Shown here piece after piece: positions 1 through 9,800 of a DNA stretch of 64,000 bases. The DNA is from Tenrec ecaudatus (taxonomy: Eukaryota > Chordata > Mammalia > Afrosoricida > Tenrecidae). The stretch's first letter is position 1. Every line of letters begins with the position of its first letter. Where the stretch lies: assembly GCF_050624435.1 (NCBI RefSeq), contig NC_134536.1, positions 130,208,758 through 130,272,757 on the forward strand. The letters are read 5' to 3'. The position numbers and the translations under genes were made by a program. The notes below the pieces were generated by a model that saw only the letters and a list, made by a program, of their open reading frames with translations, did not search any database and was not told the origin of the DNA.

Positions 1-234
1 CACCAGGGCCCCTTAATCCATTAAGATGACAGCCTCTAAGACTCGTGGGAGGGGCTCTAGTCTATCACAGGGACAGTAGGGACTGACTGACTGGACTCCA
101 TGACACCTAATCATCACCAGCTCTTGGAAGTGGAAACGTCTTGCTAATGAGGAGAGGTTAAGTGACGTGCCTAAGGTCACAGGGCAGACAGGTGGCTGAG
201 TGGGGTTCAAGTCCACCTCCATTCAGCTCTCTAA

Positions 235-410
235 CCCTTCCTGATGCCGACTCACAGCGAGCCCATAGAACAGCGTAGAACTGCCCCACGGGGGGGAGGA
301 TGTTCTGAGACGCTCTTCTTTCTTCCAAGAAGTGGCTGGTGGTTTCAAACTGCTGACCTTGTGGTCCGCAGTCCAAATGCATAACTACGATGTCACCAGG
401 GCTCCCTGTA
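235..410 (-). mobile_element. AfroSINE, minus strand
   Basis: Reversed AfroSINE. It reads from the tail (actcacagcgagcccatag) through the middle (cgtagaactgcccc, then the tggtggtttcaaactgctga B-box region) to the reversed tRNA head caccagggctccc near 408. On the opposite strand this is a tRNA-like RNA polymerase III head followed by a LINE-like tail. It lies within a TFEB intron. Confidence 0.85.
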
Positions 411-898
411 CTGCTCTTGTAGTACATATCCAGTCCTTACCTGCCCCCTGGTGGGTCTGGAGCATCCCTAGGGATCCCCCATCACCCAGAAAGCCTCAGC
501 ACCTTCTGCCAGAAGGGACATCTTCACCTACCTGGTCCAGCCCTTTCAATTTGTACATGGGGAGACTGAGGCTCAAGCAAGCAGTGAGACTTAGGTGGGC
601 TCACTGAGTGAGCTAATTCTGCCCTCTCACCTGGTAGGCTTGGGAACCCAAGCCCCTCTTGTCCTCCGAGACCCCTGGGTGGTGGGAAGCCCTTCGTGGG
701 CCCTGGTAGGATGGGGGTCTCTGGGAGCGGCCCCCGTGGGCACCAGGTTAGCATTACTGTGGACTTGACCTCCAGGTTTCCCAGACCATAGATCCTGCAA
801 GCTCAGGGACTCCGTTTGCCTCTGTGCCGTGGCCCCAGTGGCCGGGTGCCCAGGGCCATTCACGTCACACGTTTACTGACCATCTATTCCGTGCTGAG

Positions 899-1133
899 GA
901 GCCCTGGTGACAGAGGCCGAGCGCTGGGTGGGGCGAATCACAGTGGTTATGCGTTGGACTGAAATCACTAGGTCAGTTCGAAACCACCAGCTGCCCTGTG
1001 GGAGAAAGACGGGCCTTTCCACTTCCATAGGGAGTGACAGTCTCGGAAACCCACGGGGCAGTTCTACCCTGTCCTCGAGGGTCACTGTGCGTCGGCGGTG
1101 ACTCGATGTCCATGAGGTTTGTTTGTTTGCTTT
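899..1133 (+). mobile_element. AfroSINE, plus strand, nearly full length
   Basis: Starts agccctggtgacagaggc. The B-box-like tcagttcgaaaccaccagct lies near 972-991, then gggagaaagacgggcctttcc, cacggggcagttctaccctgtc, and the tail gtcggcggtgactcgatg followed by a gtttgtttgtttgctttt end. Good example of the complete element. Confidence 0.88.
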
Positions 1134-1969
1134 TTACTGATTGTGAGATGCTAGGTAGGCGCTGCGGAAGGACAGTGCAGCAGTGAGCAGGACAGACTCC
1201 TTCCTAAGGTGAGCTTGCAGTCCGGGTGGGGAACAGCACACGAACGAGCCAAGGGATACATGCATAGTGTTGGAGATGGCGATATGGGATGGGCCGTGTA
1301 TATGTGTGTGTGATGGGGGGGCGGGGAGGGTCTTGCAATTTTCAATAGGGTGCTTGCAGACTGCTCTCTTAGATGCTAAGAAGGTGACCCCTGAGCCTTG
1401 AAGGGAGTGAAGGGCTCGAGGGGCCAAGGCCTTGAGTGGGGAGCAGGGTGAGTATGTCTGACAGGGTGCTGAGAGGGGAGAATCACAGTGGGCCTGTTAG
1501 GCCAGGGAAAGGACTTCAGCTTGGACGGAGTCAGGGGGGAGCCAGGAAGGGTCAGAGCAGAGGCGGGGTGCGCTATGACCCGGGCTGTCCCAGGTGCTGG
1601 AGCAGGACAGCAGGTACCGAGCTGAGGGTAGGCGGAACGTTGTGGAGGCAGACAGAAGGCCGGGCCACAGGGTGCCTTCAGCAAGCCGCTCGGGGAGAGA
1701 AGATGGACGGTGGCAGGGTTCATGTGGTGACAGTGGTGGGGGGTGGACCCTGAGCCTTGGGGGCTGACCAAATCAAAGGAGTGGAGAAGAGGGGGACTCC
1801 TTTTCTGGCCCAGGGACTAAGAACTCTGGATTCAAGGCTTGTCACACAGGAGCTCGGGAACTTGGGGCCAATCCCTCCTTTCTAGAGGGCTCGGCATGCC
1901 ACAATCCCACTGGCCCTGCCCCTTCCCACCAGAACGCTCGTCCACAGGGAGCCCGGGCCAGCAGCGGCC

Positions 1970-2209
1970 ATGGCTTCACGCATCGGGCTGCGCATGCAGC
2001 TGATGCGGGAGCAGGCGCAGCAGGAGGAGCAGCGGGAGCGCATGCAGCAGCAGGCTGTCATGCATTACATGCAGCAGCAGCAGCAGCAGCAACAACAGCA
2101 GCAACAGCAGCAGCAGCAACAGCAGCAGCTGGGGGGCCCGCCCACCCCGGCCATCAACACCCCTGTCCACTTCCAGTCCCCACCACCGGTGCCTGGGGAG
2201 GTGCTGAAG
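1970..2209 (+). CDS. TFEB: TFEB coding exon 1 (residues 1-80)
   Basis: ATG at 1970 lies in a good Kozak context (gcggccATGG) and starts [15 protein letters not shown], the expected N-terminus. Acceptor AG is at 1931-1932; a second possible AG is at 1946-1947. Donor gtaagt is at 2210, after GAG GTG CTG AAG. The exon carries the Rag-binding helix and the glutamine tract. Confidence 0.95.
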
Positions 2210-5200
2210 GTAAGTTCTGCCCCTCGGCCTGCCCCATGGGCCCCAGCCCCCCTCCCCCACTAGAACCTTGCCTTCTACCCTTTCAGGTGCAGTCCTACCT
2301 GGAGAACCCCACCTCCTACCACCTGCAGCAGTCCCGGGACCAGAAAGTGCGGGAGTACCTGTCAGAGACCTATGGGAACAAGTTTGCCGCCCACATCAGC
2401 CCCGCCCAGGGCTCCCCGAAGCCCCCACCCGCTGCCTCCCCGGGGGTGAGGGCCGGCCACGTGGTGTCCTCCTCAGCCGGCAACAGTGCGCCCAACAGTC
2501 CGATGGCCATGCTGCACATCAGCTCCAACCCCGAGCGGGAGGTGAGTGAGGGGCTGCCCGGGGGGGAGGAGAGAATGCTGCCCTCAGGGAGCCCCAGGCT
2601 GCGGGGAGATCCAGCCCAGTTCTTGGGGATCTTCAATATGAGGGGAGACACAGCCCTGTCTTTAGGGAGCCCCAGGCTGCGGGGTCACAGTCCTGTGCTC
2701 CCAGGCTGTGGGAGGACATAGGCCATTGCTCACAGAAACCTAGTCTCACAGAGGAAAAACAGTATATTCATTTTAATAAAACAACAAACTCCTCTTGTCC
2801 CCTTTCTCTCCTAAAGAGAGATATGTGTCTTATTAGGAAAAAATAAACCAAAATTTTTAAAGGAAGCTAAACCAAAGGAAGGAAAACTCAGCCACCTCCG
2901 CCCCTGTTACTGCGAGGCAGCCACTCTCACTCCCCCAGCAAACAGGCTGCCCTTCTCCGTCTGGTGCCTGCAAGTCCTGGTGTCTGTTGACCGTGGGCTC
3001 TGTCTGTCAGGCACCTTTCCGTGCCCGCCTTCAAAAGCAGCGCTGGGGAGAACCAGGAGACTCCTATAAGAAAGCCTGGCTGAGCCGAGCCTGGCCCGGG
3101 CTCCAGGGCTGTGTCCCCGAGCCAAGCGGCCTGGGTGGGGTGGGCCTCCCCTCCCTGTGTGGCTGGCCCCTGCCCCCACCAAGAAGGACTCCCTTCTCCT
3201 TTCAGTTTGATGACGTCATCGACAACATTATGCGTCTGGACGATGTCCTGGGCTACATCAACCCCGAGGTTCAGATGCCCAACACGGTATTGCTGGCTGG
3301 GCTGGGCGGGTGTTCCAGTTGAAGGGGATGAGGATGGGGGGTGGGCAGTGGCAGAGGTGGGGGCTCCCCAATCAAATATGTGACGAGGGTGAGGGCCGGG
3401 CGGGACAGCGATTCAGGAAAGCAGCTGTGCCCTCACCCTAGGGCATGATGGGGACTCGGGCTGACTGGGCAGTGGGGGAAGACTTCCTGGGGCTGGGGGG
3501 AGGTGAGGAAGTGCCAGTGCTGGCATAGCTGGGGCCCCCACTTCCTTCTCTGCCAAGCTGAGGACCGCTCCCCTTACACCTCCTGAAGGTGCCATGGTGC
3601 CTGACGGGGTGTAAGGAACTCCGTGTGGGAATCCAGAAGCCTGGCTTCAGGCCTTTGCTCTGACTTTGGGGAATCCCACAACCACTCTGAGCCTCAGCTG
3701 CAAAATGGGGCGACGCCTACTTCCCACAGGATTGCGGGTGTGGCGGGTTCAAATAAATGACAGCCACTAGGATGTCTGGGAATTTAGAAGAGTCTAACTG
3801 GACTGCGAGAATCCAAAGTGATATAGGCAGTCTGGCGTATATATAGGCGGAAACCCATTTGTCAGGGACTTCCTGTGGAGGCAGCAGGTACCACAAAAGC
3901 AGAAAGCAAAAGTAATGCCATCATCCTTTCCAGTGAGTGAGCCCCGCAGGGGGCAGGATTGATCATATCACCGGAAAGGAACAATATTAAGCAATAACAA
4001 AATTAATCACAACATTCACACTATTGAAGAATACCGAGATCAATTACAACGTCCCGATCTTGGGAACACAGGAGTACATTCTAAAACCAATCACTAGCAG
4101 GACTTGCCCAGATGGGAGGGGGAAGGAGGCAGGTCATTCCGCCATCAAAGACGCGGGGTCACCTTGGTCAGTTTGCCTCAGGGGAGAAACAAGAGGCAGG
4201 AAACTGCTGGGCTGCTCAGGGTGAGGCTGAGGGGTACTTTCACGGAGCAGGTGGGACTGCTGGATGCCCGGGCACCCCTGCCCCTCAAGGAAGGTTCTCT
4301 GGTGGCACAGTGGGTCGAGTGTCGGGTTGCTAATCAAAGAGTTGGCAGCTAGAACACCCCCCAACCCCCACCGCTCACCTAAGGGGCAGGTGGGGCAGTT
4401 TGAGCCCGTAAAGACTTGCAGCCTTAGACAAAGATGATGGCAACATCGGTTCAGCTGTGCTGGATACAATGGGTGTATGGCTCGCTATAAGAGCTGTCAG
4501 AGCCCCAGTGCAATGCTCTTTTAATAATAACAAAGATAAAAGACTGACAAACATGAGGACGCAGTTCGACTCTGTCCCGGAGGGCAGCGAGGAGTCCTTG
4601 CAGCCACTGAGGGTGGGGACCTGAACTGCTGGCTCCTGCCTATCATGCCCTGCCCCTGGCCCCCTGGCCCCCTAGCCATGACATCAAAGGCCCCAGTTCC
4701 TGTGGTGGGGAGCCAACCCTGAATCCCCCCAGCCCCCGACTGTGTCCCTGCCCAGGTGCTCGGCAGGATTGACAGGAACCAGTTGGGTCTGAAGCCTGCA
4801 GCCACCTGGACAGCCAGGGCTTGGGGGGGCGGGCGGGGGCTAGGGTGTGTGCTATGCACAGCTGGGGGCCTGCGGGTCTCTCTCTAGCGTGACTGTGGCA
4901 GGAGCTGGCAGACCTGCCCAGCCCCACTTCTGTCCCACTCAGGCCCTGCCCTCACCCTACTGGCAGCAGCCCCTTGCTCCGTGCCCAGGCCTTTGCAACC
5001 AGCCAAGCCATCCAGGAGCCAGTGGCCCCTCCTGGCCCTGCCCTCACCCCCTGCTGACCCCTGCCCCTTGTGTGTGTGCGTGTGCGCGTGTGCGTGTGTG
5101 TGTGTGTGTGCGTGTGAACAGAACTGGACTCCACACGGAGTTTGTGTGTTCAGCAGCTGATTTTCCAGACAGATTCACCAGACCTTTCTTTCTTCCGGGG

Positions 5201-8200
5201 TGCCTCTGGGTGGACCCCGACCTCCAACCTTCCTTCAGCAGAGAAGCGTCTGAACCCCTTGCTTGACCCACAGAGCCCGCCACGTGGTACCCTCCCCTGC
5301 CTACTGCCGGCCCCACATCTCTGCCCAGGCCCAGGGTTCAGTCCTGGTTCCTGGTCCTCCAGGAAGCATTCCAGAAATTCCCAAATGGATTAGGGGCCCC
5401 TCCCCTGGGCTTCCCTCATGCCTGGGGCCTGGCCCTGTCCTGCACATATCACCAGTTTGGAAAGAGGCGATTAGTCCTGCGGGCAGAGCTGCATCTCTTC
5501 TGGGTTTGGTGGTTACTGGGGCCCATGGGGAACTTGCGTGCCTGCAAGACTGGCTGCCTCCCTGCCAAGGAGTCGATGTCCACTCACAGCGACCCCAAAG
5601 GGCAGGGCTGGGCTGCCCCTGTGAGTTTCTGAGACTGTCACTGTGTATGGGGTCGGGGGTAGAAAGCGCTTTCATGGAGTAGCTGGTGGTTTCGAACTGC
5701 GGACCTTGCGGTTAGCAGCCGGACTCTTAATCGCGACACTGCCAGGGCTCCTGGAGCTGGCTGCAGACCCTGTAAGACCTCGACGGGGGTCTGCTAGACA
5801 CCTGCACAGCTTGCCCCAGGTGTCCCTGGCCAAGGCTAACCCTGGGTGGCAGGGCCCTTCACCAAGAGGAGGCTGCTCACCATCCCTCTCCAACCTTCCC
5901 CTCAGCTGCCTCTGTCCAGCAGCCACCTGAACGTGTACAGCGGGGACCCCCAAGTCACAGCCTCCCTGGTGGGTGTCACCAGCAGCTCCTGCCCTGCTGA
6001 CCTGACCCAGAAGCGAGAGCTCACAGGTACCCCCTCCCTGTGCACCCAGCTCCCCACTGCCCCCTCTGCCTCTCTGCCCCCTACCCAACCCTTCTCTCAC
6101 ACCCCCCTGGCTTCCAGATGCAGAGAGCCGGGCCCTGGCCAAGGAGAGGCAGAAGAAGGACAATCACAATCTAAGTGAGTCCTCCCAGCCCGCTCCTCCC
6201 TCCTCTGAAGGCTGGCTAAAAGCCACTTACTTCCCCCACCCCCATGAGCATGAGACCCCCCCAGCCAAGACCAAGCCCTTTGCAGGTACATACAGTTCTC
6301 CCATGAGCCTGACTCTGGTGGGCCCTCATCTCTACTGGTCCTCTTTAGGAGGGTGGGGGAAGGAGCTACTGGGAAGGGTTAACAACTCAGAAAGAATGGG
6401 TTTATCAGACTGGCTGTTTTTAGGCAGCAGGGGTGTGGAGGCTGCCCCCACCCCTACTCCCACAGACCCCGGTGCCCTGCTAACAGCCTAAGCAGGGTCT
6501 AACAGTGCCTGTGTCCCCTCCCTACCTGCCAGAAACCCCAGTAGTCTGTGGGCCACCCATCACGTCCCTGAGGGCTGGCATTCAGCTGCAGGGTGCCCTG
6601 AGGTGGCCCTCATCCAGGTGGGTCCCTCTAACCGCCCCTCCTGGACCTGCTCCCTTAGTTGAAAGGAGACGGAGGTTCAACATCAACGACCGTATCAAGG
6701 AGCTGGGCATGCTGATCCCCAAGGCCAATGACTTGTGAGTGCTGGGGCTGGGCTGGGGGGAGGGGGCTAGAGTAGTGGTTCTCAACTTGTGGGTCGAGAC
6801 CCTTTGGGGGAGGGTCGAAGGACCCTTTCACAGGGGTTGCCCAAGACCATGTTTCCGATGGTCTTAGGAACCAAGACGCCGCTCCTCTCCCAGGCGGGTC
6901 CGCCCACATGCAGAGACGGCCACGTATGGGGGTCACTGTATTAAAGGGCTGCGGCATTAGGAAGGCTGAGAACTGCCGTGCTAGAGGGTCCTTCCTTGAT
7001 CATCTATTTGAGAGAGGAAGTCCCTGCTCTCCCTGCCAGCATGGCTCAGGACAGAAGGGACGGTGTCCCCAGGGTCCAGGGCCAGGGGGGCCTTGTGAGC
7101 AGCCCGGCTAGGTGGAGGATTGGGTGGCCCGGATGGCACGCCTGCTCTGTGGGATGAGTGAGGGCACCGGGGGGTGGCAAGGCAGTCACCGGGTGGGTGA
7201 CTGAGCGCCAGGGGCTGATGGCAAGGCAGGGTGGGCCTGGCCAGGCTTGGCAGCTGCTCTGACCAAGGGCCCCCGCTGGCTGCAGAGACGTGCGCTGGAA
7301 CAAGGGCACCATCCTCAAGGCGTCGGTGGACTACATCCGGAGGATGCAGAAGGACCTGCAGAAGTCCAGGGAGCTGGAGACCCACTCTCGGCGCCTGGAG
7401 ATGACCAACAAGCAGCTCTGGCTCCGCATCCAGGTCTGAGCCCGGGGAGCGACGCTGGGAGTGGAGGCTTGGGAAGCATGCCCAGGGCGGGGGTTTCCCT
7501 CAGTTGGGATGAGTTTGGTGGTCATAAATAACCCCCGTACATGAGGCCCCTCGGCTCTGCAAAGCTCTATCTGGGGCCCACGCTGAGGACAGGCACTCCC
7601 AAGGCGGGCTTTTCAAGCTCCCACCCAAAGTGACATGGCCCTTCTGCTCACTTTTCTGTGGTCAGTGCAGTACAAGGCCACACGTAACCCCCAAACCCAC
7701 TACCCTCATTCCGTCCTGATTCGGAGCAACCCTGTAGGGCGGACTAGAACAACCCTCTAGAGCTTCCAATCTTTACAGAAGTGGGCGGCCTCATCTTTCT
7801 CCCTTGGAGCAGCCAATGGGTTCGAATGCACAACCTTAGCAGCCTGACTTCACCCAGGGCATCACCACGTTTCTTTCCCTGACCCTCAAACTCAAAAGAG
7901 CCAAACTCACTGCGCTCGGGTCGATGGCGACTCATAGTGACCCCAGAAGACAGGGTAGAACTGCCCCCGTGGGCTTCTGAGACTGGCCCTCTTTACTGGA
8001 GTGGAGAGCCCCCTCTGTCTCCTGAGGAGCCGCTGGTGGTGTCAAACTGCTGACCTGGGGGATTGCAGCCCAATTTGTGACCAAAGTGCAAATGTACCGA
8101 GGGCTTGGTAGGTCAGAGAGTTGGGACCCTTCGGGGGACAGTACAAAGAACCACCCTGGAGAGTCAGCTCTCCTCCCTGGAGCCCCAGGTTCTCGTCCCA

Positions 8201-9124
8201 GCTCTGTGTTGGGTCCCTGCGGGCTGGTCCTCTGTAGCGGGGAGCACGTGGGTGCAGCTTCCACACTTCCCCGACTCTTTCTCATGGTTGGTCACAGACT
8301 TGATGGGACACCCCAGCCCACACCCTCCCAGCCCAAATCAAAGGTTCCCGAGAGAGAGCTCTTATCCTTAATAGAGGCCCAGCACTCCGAGAGCCTCAAT
8401 TCCAGGCCAGTCGGGGCACGACACCCTCAATTAGAACGGGGCAGTGCCTTGGGGCTGAGTGCGTCCACAGCCCACGAATGAGCGGTGGTTTGTAGTCAGC
8501 GAAGACTCTCGACTCTGGATGATCTTGGCTGCCCAAGGGGAGAGGGGCAATGTTTGTGGCCTGGGCCAGGGGAAGACTGGGCCCCTGGTGCCCCTGGCGT
8601 GTGCCCCCAGCCCGCTGTCTGCCCCCCTGCAGGAGCTGGAGATGCAGGCCCGAGTGCACGGCCTCCCAACTGCCTCCCCGTCGGGTGTGAACATGGCGGA
8701 GTTGGTGGAGCAGGTGGTGAAGCAGGAGCTGCCCGGCGGCGAGGAGGGCCCAGGGGAGGCTGCGCTGCTGGGGGCCGAGGTCCCTGATCCTGAGCCCCTC
8801 CAGGTTCTGCCCCCCCAGGCCCCACTGCCCCCACCGGCCCAGCAGCCCCAGCCCCAGTCCCCATTCCACCACCTGGACTTCAGCCACAGTTTGAGCTTTG
8901 GGGGCGGGGGCAACGAGGGGCCCCCGGGCTACTCCGAGCCCCTGGGGCCCGAGCACGGCTCCCCATTCCCCAGCTTGTCCAAGAAGGACTTGGACCTCAT
9001 GCTCCTCGACGACTCGCTGCTCCCACTGGCCTCTGACCCCCTCTTCTCCACCATGTCCCCCGAGGCCTCCAAAGCCAGCAGCCGCCGGAGCAGCTTCAGC
9101 ATGGAGGAGGGCGACGTGCTGTGA
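1970..9124 (+). CDS. TFEB: Transcription factor EB, bHLH-leucine zipper master regulator of lysosome biogenesis (8 coding exons)
   Basis: Joined coding exons are 1970-2209, 2287-2541, 3206-3286, 5906-6026, 6118-6174, 6659-6734, 7286-7433 and 8633-9124: 1470 bases, 489 residues plus TGA, against 476 in human. All introns are GT-AG and the frame is kept. Residues S3, R4, Q10 and L11 match the Rag GTPase docking segment that brings TFEB to lysosomal mTORC1. Q35-Q53 is a polyglutamine tract. S151 (NSPMAM) and S220 (TSSSCPA) align with human S142 and S211, the phosphosites for cytoplasmic retention and 14-3-3 binding. An acidic, probably activating helix ([16 protein letters not shown]) is at about 167-182. 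The bHLH region is about 244-300 ([19 protein letters not shown]), followed by a leucine zipper to about 330 and a proline-rich C-terminus ending [15 protein letters not shown]. The family binds CACGTG CLEAR boxes as homodimers or MiT/TFE heterodimers. No break is seen, so it is probably functional. Identity is very secure; exact ends rest on splice consensus and protein similarity. Confidence 0.97.
2072..2128 (+). repeat. TFEB: CAG/CAA tract encoding 19 consecutive glutamines in TFEB
   Basis: Nineteen uninterrupted Gln codons (Q35-Q53) follow MHYM and precede LGGPPTP. The CAG run is broken by several CAA codons, which usually stabilises such tracts. From memory, the human protein has about ten glutamines here, and most of the extra length of this protein is explained by this tract. 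Confidence 0.95.
2287..2541 (+). CDS. TFEB: TFEB coding exon 2 (residues 81-165)
   Basis: Acceptor ctaccctttcag at 2275-2286; donor gtgagt at 2542. Encodes [16 protein letters not shown] through SSNPERE, including NSPMAML with S151, the equivalent of human S142 phosphorylated by mTORC1 and ERK2. The length is exactly 85 codons. Confidence 0.95.
2542..3205 (+). other. TFEB: TFEB intron with no repeat I can name
   Basis: Starts gtgagtgagg and ends cttctcctttcag. The first 170 bases contain two similar copies of a short unit (ggagccccaggctgcgggg at about 2588 and 2667). An AT-rich patch lies at 2765-2880. No other feature is seen. Confidence 0.7.
3206..3286 (+). CDS. TFEB: TFEB coding exon 3 (residues 166-192)
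   Basis: Acceptor cttctcctttcag ends at 3205. The exon encodes [20 protein letters not shown] and then EVQMPNT, an amphipathic acidic helix near the transactivation segment. Donor ACG|gtattg at 3287 is weaker than the others but keeps the frame and matches the known exon boundary. Confidence 0.93.
4289..4450 (+). mobile_element. AfroSINE, plus strand, degenerate
   Basis: Head tctctggtggcacagtgggt, then gctaatcaaagagttggcag (A/B-box region), then cccgtaaagacttgcagcct. The 3' tail is poorly conserved. Intronic in TFEB. Confidence 0.65.
5069..5116. repeat. (TG)n/(CG) microsatellite
   Basis: Alternating TG with scattered CG over about 48 bases in a TFEB intron; a potential polymorphic marker. 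Confidence 0.9.
5562..5752 (-). mobile_element. AfroSINE, minus strand
   Basis: Reads gagtcgatgtccactcacag (tail), gtttctgagactgtcactgt, gctggtggtttcgaactgcg and gccagggctcctgg (reversed head). It ends about 150 bases before the next TFEB exon. Confidence 0.85.
5906..6026 (+). CDS. TFEB: TFEB coding exon 4 (residues 193-233 in part)
   Basis: Acceptor ccttcccctcag ends at 5905; donor gtaccc at 6027. Encodes [12 protein letters not shown] through KRELT and includes TSSSCPADL with S220, equivalent to human S211, the mTORC1 site that creates the 14-3-3 docking motif. Ends in phase 1 (G|AT, Asp). Confidence 0.95.
6118..6174 (+). CDS. TFEB: TFEB coding exon 5 (residues 233-252 in part)
   Basis: Acceptor tggcttccag ends at 6117; donor gtgagt at 6175. 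Encodes [19 protein letters not shown], the start of the basic region; the Ile codon is split A|TT. A short exon of 57 bases, as in other MiT/TFE genes. Confidence 0.94.
   Translation: MQRAGPWPRRGRRRTITI
6659..6734 (+). CDS. TFEB: TFEB coding exon 6: basic region and helix 1
   Basis: Acceptor ctgctcccttag ends at 6658; donor gtgagt at 6735. Encodes [20 protein letters not shown] then PKAND, with E253 and R257 as the E-box contact positions of the bHLH fold. RRRR is also part of the nuclear localisation signal. Ends in phase 2 (TT|A, Leu). Confidence 0.96.
6773..6978 (+). mobile_element. Non-autonomous hAT element of the SPIN (Space Invaders) type in a TFEB intron
   Basis: Starts tagtggttctcaacttgtgg and ends ggctgagaactgccg, an imperfect terminal inverted repeat. 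The interior has ccgatggtcttaggaaccaa, gccgctcctctcccaggcgg and cgcccacatgcagagacggc, which I recognise as the short non-autonomous SPIN. Flanks form an 8-bp target duplication, ggctagag (6765-6772) and tgctagag (6979-6986), 7 of 8 identical. It has no transposase and was mobilised in trans. SPIN is an established case of horizontal transfer among tetrapods that includes tenrec. It starts 38 bases after the exon 6 boundary. Confidence 0.85.
7286..7433 (+). CDS. TFEB: TFEB coding exon 7: loop, helix 2 and start of zipper
   Basis: Acceptor ctggctgcag ends at 7285; donor gtctga at 7434 is less canonical but matches the expected boundary. Encodes [20 protein letters not shown] then the zipper start ([20 protein letters not shown]). 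Complete codons 278-326. Confidence 0.95.
7684..7872 (-). mobile_element. AfroSINE, minus strand
   Basis: Tail region ccccaaacccactaccctca, then cagaagtgggcggcctcatc and gagcagccaatgggttcgaa; the reversed head is eroded near 7865. Confidence 0.75.
7886..8080 (-). mobile_element. AfroSINE, minus strand, beside another copy
   Basis: Reads actcactgcgctcgggtcga, gactcatagtgaccccagaa, gtagaactgcccccgtgggc, ggtggtgtcaaactgctgac. Lies 13 bases from the preceding copy in the same orientation. Confidence 0.82.
8633..9124 (+). CDS. TFEB: TFEB coding exon 8 (residues 327-489)
   Basis: Acceptor tgcccccctgcag ends at 8632; stop TGA at 9122-9124. Encodes [18 protein letters not shown], then VVKQELP (a VKQE motif of the sumoylation type known in MiT/TFE factors), a proline/glutamine-rich stretch, [20 protein letters not shown] and the C-terminal [15 protein letters not shown], whose serines are phosphoregulated in known TFEB. 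Confidence 0.96.
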   Translation, partial: ELEMQARVHGLPTASPSGVNMAELVEQVVKQELPGGEEGPGEAALLGAEVPDPEPLQVLPPQAPLPPPAQQPQPQSPFHHLDFSHSLSFGGGGNEGPPGYSEPLGPEHGSPFPSLSKKDLDLMLLDDSLLPLASDPLFSTMSPEASKASSRRSSFSMEEGDVL

Positions 9125-9800
9125 CCCTGGTTGGCACGGGAGGTGGGGGGGCCCTGGAGGGCCAGGGCCACCTCCCCCCCCCTGCAGACTGCACTGTGTG
9201 TGAAGTAGCCAGGAGCCCTGCCTCGCTCAGTCCGCCCCAATGGCCCCCTATTTGGAGTTAGTGCCCACCTGGCAGCCTGTGGGGTCTGGAGACACCCCTC
9301 CCCTGGCTCAGTGCTGCCAGGGCCACCCTCTGGGAGGGGGTGGGCAGAGGTAGGCCTTGCAACTGACTGCCACCTGAAGAAGGGGAGGGAGGGAGGAGAC
9401 AGGGTGTGCTGGAGGTTAAGAAGAGGTCCTGGGCACACAGTGAGGGGGATGGCCCAGTTTCCTGAGCCTGACACCGCCCCCCTAGTCCCTGGAGGAGAAG
9501 GCTGCGTTGGCACAGGGGGTGGGGAAGCTCCTTTTCTGAGGCAGTGACTGGTCCGGGGGTGCCCAGGCGTACCTTTCTGGGACTCAGATTGCAATAAGCC
9601 CCTTCCCAGCCCGGTATTCTCCACTCCCACGGGTGGGGCACCCCACCCCCCTTTGGTGCTAACAGCTCTCCACCAGGCGGTGTGAGGGCAGGGGGGCCTG
9701 GACAGACGGTGGGCTGGGCCGGGGTGGAGCGGGGTGGCGGCTGGAAGAGCAGCTCCCCTCCTTCGTGCCTTTAGTAAACACTGTGCTTTGTACCTTTGTC
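9125..9800 (+). other. TFEB: TFEB 3' untranslated region
   Basis: About 670 GC-rich bases with no SINE. The poly(A) signal is at 9773-9778 and a GT-rich downstream element (ctgtgctttgtacctttgtc) follows. The cleavage site is inferred at about 9790-9800. Confidence 0.75.
9773..9778 (+). promoter_or_regulatory. TFEB: TFEB poly(A) signal AGTAAA
   Basis: AGTAAA, a common variant of AATAAA, in cctttagtaaacactgtgct and followed by a T/GT-rich tract. No closer AATAAA exists between the stop codon and this point. Confidence 0.75.

Larger units (their letters stand above)
1..1931 (+). other. TFEB: TFEB intron upstream of the first coding exon
   Basis: The sequence before the start-codon exon must be intron, because known TFEB transcripts have one or more non-coding 5' exons. 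It holds two AfroSINEs (about 235-410 minus, 899-1133 plus). The stretch 1134-1920 shows only a short TG/G-rich run near 1300-1330 and no feature I can name. It ends in a pyrimidine-rich acceptor (ctgccccttcccaccag) at 1916-1932. The 5' exons and promoters are outside the window. Confidence 0.7.
3287..5905 (+). other. TFEB: TFEB intron (2.6 kb)
   Basis: From gtattg to a pyrimidine-rich acceptor ending ccttcccctcag. It contains a degenerate plus-strand AfroSINE near 4289-4450, a TG/CG microsatellite at 5069-5116 and a minus-strand AfroSINE at 5562-5752. The stretch 3300-4280 shows nothing recognisable beyond AT-rich sequence at 3950-4060. Confidence 0.75.
7434..8632 (+). other. TFEB: TFEB last intron
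   Basis: From gtctgag to gcccccctgcag. Two minus-strand AfroSINEs lie side by side (7684-7872 and 7886-8080). The rest, 8081-8630, has no recognisable element. Confidence 0.75.

Noticed and set aside
2236-2721. 161-codon open frame spanning a TFEB exon
   Set aside because: It reads intron on both sides of exon 2; splice sites and homology define the exon as 2287-2541.
6773-6978. SPIN-like element first read as a SINE
   Set aside because: It has inverted termini and an 8-bp target duplication and lacks poly(A) and polymerase III boxes.
8396-8956. 186-codon minus-strand frame opposite the TFEB last exon
   Set aside because: Shadow of the GC-rich coding exon on the other strand; no homology or splice support.
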